A DNA stretch of 63,600 nt from Albidovulum sp. (GTDB lineage Bacteria > Pseudomonadota > Alphaproteobacteria > Rhodobacterales > Rhodobacteraceae). Positions 58,387-63,600 of the stretch are shown one piece after another. The position numbers and the translations under genes were made by a program. The notes under the pieces were generated by a model. The model did not search any database. It saw only the letters and a list, made by a program, of their open reading frames with translations, and was not told the DNA's origin. The stretch covers positions 1 to 63,600 of the forward strand of contig JAUQYB010000042.1 in the NCBI GenBank assembly GCA_030837825.1. The letters are read 5' to 3'. Every line of letters starts with the position of its first letter. Position 1 is the stretch's first letter.

Positions 58387-59815
58387 GAACTTCGGCCGCC
58401 AGCGCCGCGGCCCCCTCGACGCCGAAGAGGCTCACGACGCCAACCACCATCAGCACCGCCGACGCCATCAGCAGAAGCCATTGTGCCGGAACCATCCGCG
58501 TCTCCACCCCTTCGCTCTCGGCGCCGAAATACATGTAGTAGACGATGCGCAGGTAGTAGAAGGCGCCGATCACCGAGGCGATGACACCGGCCACCGCAAG
58601 CAGCGTCATGCCGGAATTCACCGCTGCCAGAAGCACGCCGTATTTCGCAAAGAACCCCAGCATCGGCGGCACACCCGCAAGGCTGAAGAGAAGCACGAGC
58701 ATGGCGAGCGCCTTGACCGGCTCCTTGCGCGAATAGAGGTTCAGCGAGTCGATGTCCGTCACCGGCGCCCCGTCACGCTCCATCGACAGGATGAAGGCGA
58801 AGGTGCCGACGTTCATGACGACATAGATCGCCATGTAGAGGAGCATCGCCTTGACGCCCGCCTCGGTGCCCGCCGCAAGGCCCATCAGCGCAAAGCCCAT
58901 GTGGGCGATCGACGAATAGGCCATCAGCCGCTTGAAGTTGCGCTGCCCGATCCCGGCGACGGCACCAAGGAACATCGACAGCACCGAAATCACCGCGATG
59001 ACCTGGCTCCAGTCGGCCACCGCGCCGCCGAAGGCGTCGAAGACCAGCCGGGCGAACAATGCCATCGCCGCCACCTTGGGCGCGGTGGCGAAGAAGGCGG
59101 TGACCGGGGTGGGCGAACCTTCGTAGACGTCGGGCGTCCACATGTGGAAGGGCACCGCCGAGACCTTGAAGGCAAGGCCGGTGATCATCAGCACGAGGCC
59201 GAAGAGCAGGCCCACCGAGACATGCCCGTCCTGGATCGTCTCGATGATACCGGCAAAAAGCGTGGTGCCGGTGAAGCCGTAGGTCAGCGACGCGCCGTAG
59301 AGCAGCAGCCCCGAGGAGAGCGAGCCGAGCACGAAGTATTTCAGCCCCGCCTCGGTCGATTTCACGCTGTCGCGGCGGAAGGCCGCGAGGATGTAGAGCG
59401 ACAGCGACTGGAGTTCGAGCCCCATGTAGAGCGACATCAGATCGCCGGCCGAGACCATGACCATCATGCCGGCGACGGCAAGCGCCACGATCAGCGGGAA
59501 CTCGAACCGCGCCAGCCCCCGGCGCGTCCTGTAGTCCGCGCTCATCGCCAGGACGGAAGCCGCGCCCAGAAGCACCGTCACCTTGGCGAAGCGCGAATAG
59601 GCATCGTCGGCGAACATGCCGCCGAAGGCCATCCGCTCGCCAGGGTCCGACAGGCCGATCCAGCCCGCAAGCCCGAGGAAGACCGCCACCGTCGCCCAGG
59701 TCAGCGTTCCGGCAAGCTCGTCCTTGCCGGTGTAGACCGCACCCAGAAGTGCTGCCATCGCGTACAGGACCAGGACCACTTCGGGAAGGATGGCGGAGAA
59801 ATCAGCAGAGATCAT
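58376..59815 (-). CDS. nuoN: NADH-quinone oxidoreductase subunit N
   Basis: A protein of 479 residues with about 14 membrane helices, the antiporter-like proton-pumping subunit of complex [25 protein letters not shown] contains the conserved channel Lys/His region. [18 protein letters not shown] is also typical. It lies 12 bp after nuoM. Confidence 0.97.
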   Translation of the reverse strand: MISADFSAILPEVVLVLYAMAALLGAVYTGKDELAGTLTWATVAVFLGLAGWIGLSDPGERMAFGGMFADDAYSRFAKVTVLLGAASVLAMSADYRTRRGLARFEFPLIVALAVAGMMVMVSAGDLMSLYMGLELQSLSLYILAAFRRDSVKSTEAGLKYFVLGSLSSGLLLYGASLTYGFTGTTLFAGIIETIQDGHVSVGLLFGLVLMITGLAFKVSAVPFHMWTPDVYEGSPTPVTAFFATAPKVAAMALFARLVFDAFGGAVADWSQVIAVISVLSMFLGAVAGIGQRNFKRLMAYSSIAHMGFALMGLAAGTEAGVKAMLLYMAIYVVMNVGTFAFILSMERDGAPVTDIDSLNLYSRKEPVKALAMLVLLFSLAGVPPMLGFFAKYGVLLAAVNSGMTLLAVAGVIASVIGAFYYLRIVYYMYFGAESEGVETRMVPAQWLLLMASAVLMVVGVVSLFGVEGAAALAAEVLVR

Positions 59816-59827
59816 CGCGTGTCGTCC

Positions 59828-61366
59828 TCAGTGGCTGGCCAGCTCGATGCCCGTCTCGACGGGAACCGCGGCCTGGTAGTCGGAGATCAGCGCCTCGACC
59901 GAGGGGCCCGTCACATCCGTGACGAGGCTCGGATAGACGCCGAGAAGCAGGGTCATGGCGATAAGGGGCGCAAAGATCGCCTTCTCTCGCGCGCTCATGT
60001 CCGCGATCGTCTTCAGGCTTTCCTTGATCAGGTCGCCGAAGACCACCCGGCGATAGAGCCAGAGCGCATAGGCCGCCGACAGGATCACCCCCGTGGCGGC
60101 CACGAAGGCCACCCAGGTGTTGACTTGGAAGATGCCCATCAGCGTCAGGAATTCTCCCACGAAGCCCGAGGTGCCGGGCAGGCCGACGTTGGCCATCGTG
60201 AAGAACATGAACACCAGCGCATAGGCCGGCATCCGGTTCACCAGACCGCCGTAGGCGTCGATCTCGCGCGTGTGCATCCGGTCATAGATCACGCCGACGC
60301 AGAGGAAGAGCGCGCCGGAGATGAAGCCGTGGCTGAGCATCTGGAAGATCGCGCCATCCACGCCCTGCTGGTTGGCGGCGAAGATGCCCATGGTCACGTA
60401 GCCCATGTGCGCGACCGACGAATAGGCGATGAGCTTCTTCATGTCGGACTGCGCCAGCGCCACGAGGCTGGTGTAGACGATGGCGATGGCCGACATCCAG
60501 AAGATCAGCCCCGCGAGCAGGTCGGACGCCACCGGGAACATCGGCAGCGAGAAGCGCAGGAAACCGTAGCCCCCCATCTTGAGGAGGATCGCCGCCAGCA
60601 CGACCGAGCCCGCCGTCGGCGCCTGCACGTGCGCATCCGGCAGCCAGGTATGGACCGGCCACATCGGCATCTTGACCGCGAAGGAGGCGAAGAAGGCGAG
60701 CCACAGCAGCGTCTGCATGCCCCCGACGACGTGGAAGCCGAGCAGGTTCAGCGGCTCGGACGAGAACTGGTGGTTGAGGAGCGTCGGGATGTCGGTCGTG
60801 CCGGCGTCGACATACATGGCGATCATCGCCACCAGCATCAGCACCGAGCCGAGGAAGGTGTAGAGGAAGAACTTGAACGCCGCGTAGATCCGCTCCTTGC
60901 CGCCCCAGATGCCGATGATCAGGAACATCGGGATCAGCCCCGCCTCGAAGAAGAGGTAGAAGAGCACCAGGTCGAGCGCCACGAAGACCCCGAGCATCAG
61001 CCCCTCGAGGACCAGGAACGCGACCATGTATTCCTTGACGCGGGCCGTCACCTCCCAGGTGGAGAGGATCGTGATCGGCATCAAGAACGTGGTCAGGAGC
61101 ACCAAGAGGACCGAGAGCCCGTCGACGCCCACCTTGTATTTCAGCCCCATGATCCAGGCCCGTTCCTCGACGAACTGGAAGCCGGTGTCGGCCGGGTCGA
61201 AGCCCGCAAGCAGGAAAAGCGAGACAAGGAAGGTCACCGTGGTGGCGATCAGCGCGAGCCACTTGGCATTCTTCTGCGCCGCCGGGTCGTCGCCCTTGAG
61301 GAAGAGCGCGAGGATCGCCGCCGCAACGAGGGGCAGGAAGGTGATGATGGAAAGCAGGTTTTCCAT
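59828..61366 (-). CDS. nuoM: NADH-quinone oxidoreductase subunit M
   Basis: A protein of 512 residues with about 14 membrane helices. Its conserved Glu is in the [28 protein letters not shown] region, and [22 protein letters not shown] and [20 protein letters not shown] are classic. It is a proton-pumping subunit of complex I. The start codon abuts nuoL (shared base at 61366). Confidence 0.97.
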   Translation of the reverse strand: MENLLSIITFLPLVAAAILALFLKGDDPAAQKNAKWLALIATTVTFLVSLFLLAGFDPADTGFQFVEERAWIMGLKYKVGVDGLSVLLVLLTTFLMPITILSTWEVTARVKEYMVAFLVLEGLMLGVFVALDLVLFYLFFEAGLIPMFLIIGIWGGKERIYAAFKFFLYTFLGSVLMLVAMIAMYVDAGTTDIPTLLNHQFSSEPLNLLGFHVVGGMQTLLWLAFFASFAVKMPMWPVHTWLPDAHVQAPTAGSVVLAAILLKMGGYGFLRFSLPMFPVASDLLAGLIFWMSAIAIVYTSLVALAQSDMKKLIAYSSVAHMGYVTMGIFAANQQGVDGAIFQMLSHGFISGALFLCVGVIYDRMHTREIDAYGGLVNRMPAYALVFMFFTMANVGLPGTSGFVGEFLTLMGIFQVNTWVAFVAATGVILSAAYALWLYRRVVFGDLIKESLKTIADMSAREKAIFAPLIAMTLLLGVYPSLVTDVTGPSVEALISDYQAAVPVETGIELASH

Positions 61367-63477
61367 TAGTGCGCGCCCCCAGAGATCGTCATCCAGGTCA
61401 GAAGCACGGCGATGCCGATGATCATGACGAAGGCATAGGTGAAGATGTAGCCCGACTGGAGCCGTGCCGCGATCCGGGTGAGCCGCGGGATGAAACCCAT
61501 CGCCACGCCGTTGATCGTGCCGTCGATGACGTTGCCGTCGCCGCGCGTCCAGAGGAAGGCGCCGAGCCTTTTGGCCGGGCGGACGAAGACCGCGTCATAG
61601 ATCTCGTCGAAATACCACTTGTTGAGCAGGAAGCGGTAGAGGATCGGCTGCTGCGCCGCGAGACGCCGGGGGATCGACGGGTCGACGATGTAGAAGACGA
61701 ACGCGGTGACCAGGCCGATCAGCATGGCGACGAAGGGCGAGACCTTGACCCAGGCCGGCGCATGGTGCGCGTCGTCCAGCACCTGGTTCGACGCCTCCGA
61801 CATGAAGATCCCGCCTACGGCCGCGTGACCGGCCTCGGCCTCGGCCTCGCCCGCCGGGGCGGCTGCGGTCGCCGCGTCGGTGGCGGACGGTTCGGTCGCC
61901 GGTTCGGTGGCGGCGGCCGCATCGGCTGCGCCCGCCTCCACCGTCGCGTGATGCGGCATGGCGAAGAATTCGATCATCCGCTCATGGTCGCCGAAGAAGG
62001 GCTTGTACCAGAGCATGCCCGCGAAAACGGCACCGATTGCGAGAACGCCCAGCGGCACCGTCATCGTCGCCGGGCTTTCGTGCGCGTGCTCGTGCGCGTG
62101 ATGGTCGCCGCGTTCGGTCCCGAAGAAGGTCAGGAACATCAGCCGCCAGGAATAGAACGAGGTGAAGAGTGCCGCCACGACCAGCGCCACGAAGGCGAAG
62201 CCGTTGCCGGAGGCGAAGGCGCTCTCGATGATCGCGTCCTTCGACAGGAACCCCGCGAAGCCCCAGGCCGTCAGCGGGATGCCGACGCCGGTGATCGCCA
62301 GCGTGCCGATCATCATCGCCCAGAACGTGAGCGGGATCTTCTTGCGAAGCCCGCCATAGTTGCGCATGTCCTGTTCATGGTGCATCGCGGTGATGACCGA
62401 GCCCGCGCCGAGGAACAGCATCGCCTTGAAGAAGGCATGGGTGAAGAGGTGGAACATCGCCGCCGAATAGATGCCGGCCCCCGCGGCGACGAACATGTAG
62501 CCGAGCTGCGAGCAGGTCGAATAGGCGATCACCCGCTTGATGTCGTTCTGCACGAGGCCCACCGTCGCCGCGAAGAAGGCGGTGGCGGCGCCGATCTACA
62601 TCACGAACGACTTCGCCTCGGGGGCATACTCGAACAAGGGCGACATCCGGCAGACGAGGAATACGCCGGCCGTCACCATCGTCGCGGCATGGATCAGGGC
62701 CGAGACCGGGGTCGGGCCCTCCATCGCGTCCGGCAGCCAGGTGTGCAGGAAAAGCTGCGCCGACTTGCCCATCGCGCCGACGAAGAGGAGGAAGGCGAGA
62801 AGGTTGGCCGCGTTCCAGTCGGTCCAGAGGAAGCGGATCTGCGTCTCGGCCAGTGTCGGCGCGGCGGCGAAGACCGCGTCCATGTCGATCGAGTCGACGA
62901 GGTAGAAAAGCCCGAAGATGCCGAGCGCGAAGCCGAAGTCGCCCACGCGGTTGACCACGAAGGCCTTGATCGCGGCGGCGTTGGCGCTGGCCTTGCGGTA
63001 GTAAAAGCCGATCAGCAGGTAGGAGGCGACGCCCACGCCCTCCCAGCCGAAGAACATCTGCACGAGGTTGTCGGCCGTCACCAGCGCCAGCATGGCGAAG
63101 GTGAAGAACGAGAGGTAGGCGAAGAACCGCGGCTTGTAGACCTCGCCCTCGCGCCAGTTCTCGTCATGGGCCATGTAGCCCCAGGAATAGAGGTGCACCA
63201 GCGCCGAGACCGTCGTCACCACGATCAGCATGATTGCGGTCAGCCGGTCGAGCCGGATCGACCAGGCGGTGTCGAGCGTGCCGGAACGGATGAAGTCGAG
63301 GATGTGGATGTGCTGGGTCGTCCCATCGAAGCCGAGGAAGACGATCCACGAGAGCAGCATCGACAGGAACAAGAGCCCCGTCGTCACCACCATCGCGCCG
63401 GTCTCGCCGATCGCGCGCCAGCCGAAGCCGCCGATGATCGCGCCGACCAGCGGGGCAAAGAGGATGATCGTTTCCAT
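61366..63477 (-). pseudogene. nuoL: NADH-quinone oxidoreductase subunit L interrupted by one in-frame amber codon
   Basis: Read straight through, this is 703 residues, the normal NuoL length, with [44 protein letters not shown] and [23 protein letters not shown] all in one frame. A TAG at 62598-62596 stops translation after residue 293, just before [11 protein letters not shown]. There is no frameshift and the reading frame, codon use and sequence on both sides are intact. A single base change from a TAC/TAT or similar sense codon would restore it. It is either a sequencing/assembly error or a recent nonsense mutation that would truncate a proton-pumping subunit of complex I. Confidence 0.9.
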
Positions 63478-63483
63478 TTGCCC

Positions 63484-63600
<117 letters not shown>

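Noticed and set aside
57641..61369. A 1242-codon open + strand frame
   Set aside because: Antisense to nuoM, nuoN and birA; its product is a His/Arg/Asp/Glu-rich low-complexity string typical of antisense translation of membrane protein genes.
62596..62598. nuoL amber codon as programmed readthrough or pyrrolysine
   Set aside because: No PylT/PylS, no stem-loop of such type read here, and the family does not use it; mutation or base-call error is simpler.

Overview
The window is a high-GC chromosomal segment that reads as a member of the Rhodobacteraceae (Alphaproteobacteria). The evidence is the dense, mostly short-spaced GC-rich genes, a TakP-type TRAP transporter, the glpSTPQUV-type glycerol ABC operon, VPLPA-CTERM proteins, two tandem type I GAPDHs, the nuoK-L-M-N-birA-coaX-rnj order, and an alphaproteobacterial SOS box (GAAC-N7-GAAC). 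I see no rRNA, tRNA, CRISPR array, insertion sequence or prophage. The species cannot be read from the sequence alone.

Layout. 1-2.5 kb: surface-polysaccharide type genes (partial FkbM methyltransferase, GT-C-like membrane protein). 2.7-6.6 kb: TRAP transporter with Q and M on + and the Tat-exported binding protein convergent on -. 6.8-10.3 kb: YdcZ-type exporter, then ilvBN behind a complete transcription attenuator (leader peptide, antiterminator, terminator), then an EF-hand protein. 10.6-13.6 kb: taurine-pyruvate-type aminotransferase and a BlaR1/BlaI-like pair. 13.7-19.8 kb: glycerol ABC operon glpVSTPQU. 20-26.5 kb: BTLCP cysteine protease and a glycan cluster (GT2, Gfo/Idh/MocA, NDP-sugar epimerase, two GT4). 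26.5-31 kb: DUF808 protein, two GAPDH genes with a 47-aa membrane protein between them, coaD, CBS protein. 31-38.4 kb: valine catabolism (LysR, mmsA, acyl-CoA dehydrogenase, HIBYL-CoA hydrolase, mmsB), split by two VPLPA-CTERM genes on the other strand. 38.5-42.2 kb: uvrA flanked by a DUF2892 gene and a rhodanese gene. 42.2-45.7 kb: DUF815 ATPase, tatABC, WYL regulator. 45.7-53.3 kb: orphan ABC ATPase, SDR, Hint protein, prfC, OsmC, GT25, third VPLPA-CTERM protein. 53.5-63.6 kb: DEAD-box helicase, then on - nuoK(partial)-nuoL-nuoM-nuoN-birA-coaX-rnj.

The most interesting material is regulatory. (1) A full ilvBN attenuator has a 15-codon leader rich in Val/Leu/Ile and a perfect 10-bp antiterminator. 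(2) Two ATTC-N8-GAAT palindromes, the operator form of the persulfide sensor SqrR/BigR, lie upstream of two sulfur-type genes (DUF2892 and rhodanese) on either side of uvrA. (3) Near-palindromes of the TGTTAGCGCTAACA type precede both GAPDH genes. (4) Strong private dyads lie in front of the WYL regulator, blaI, the glycerol operon, the acyl-CoA dehydrogenase and mmsA. Structurally, nuoL carries one in-frame amber codon in an otherwise intact frame. The first GAPDH has Ala where its paralogue has the NAD-selecting Asp.

All function calls come from reading motifs and from family knowledge; no database search was run.
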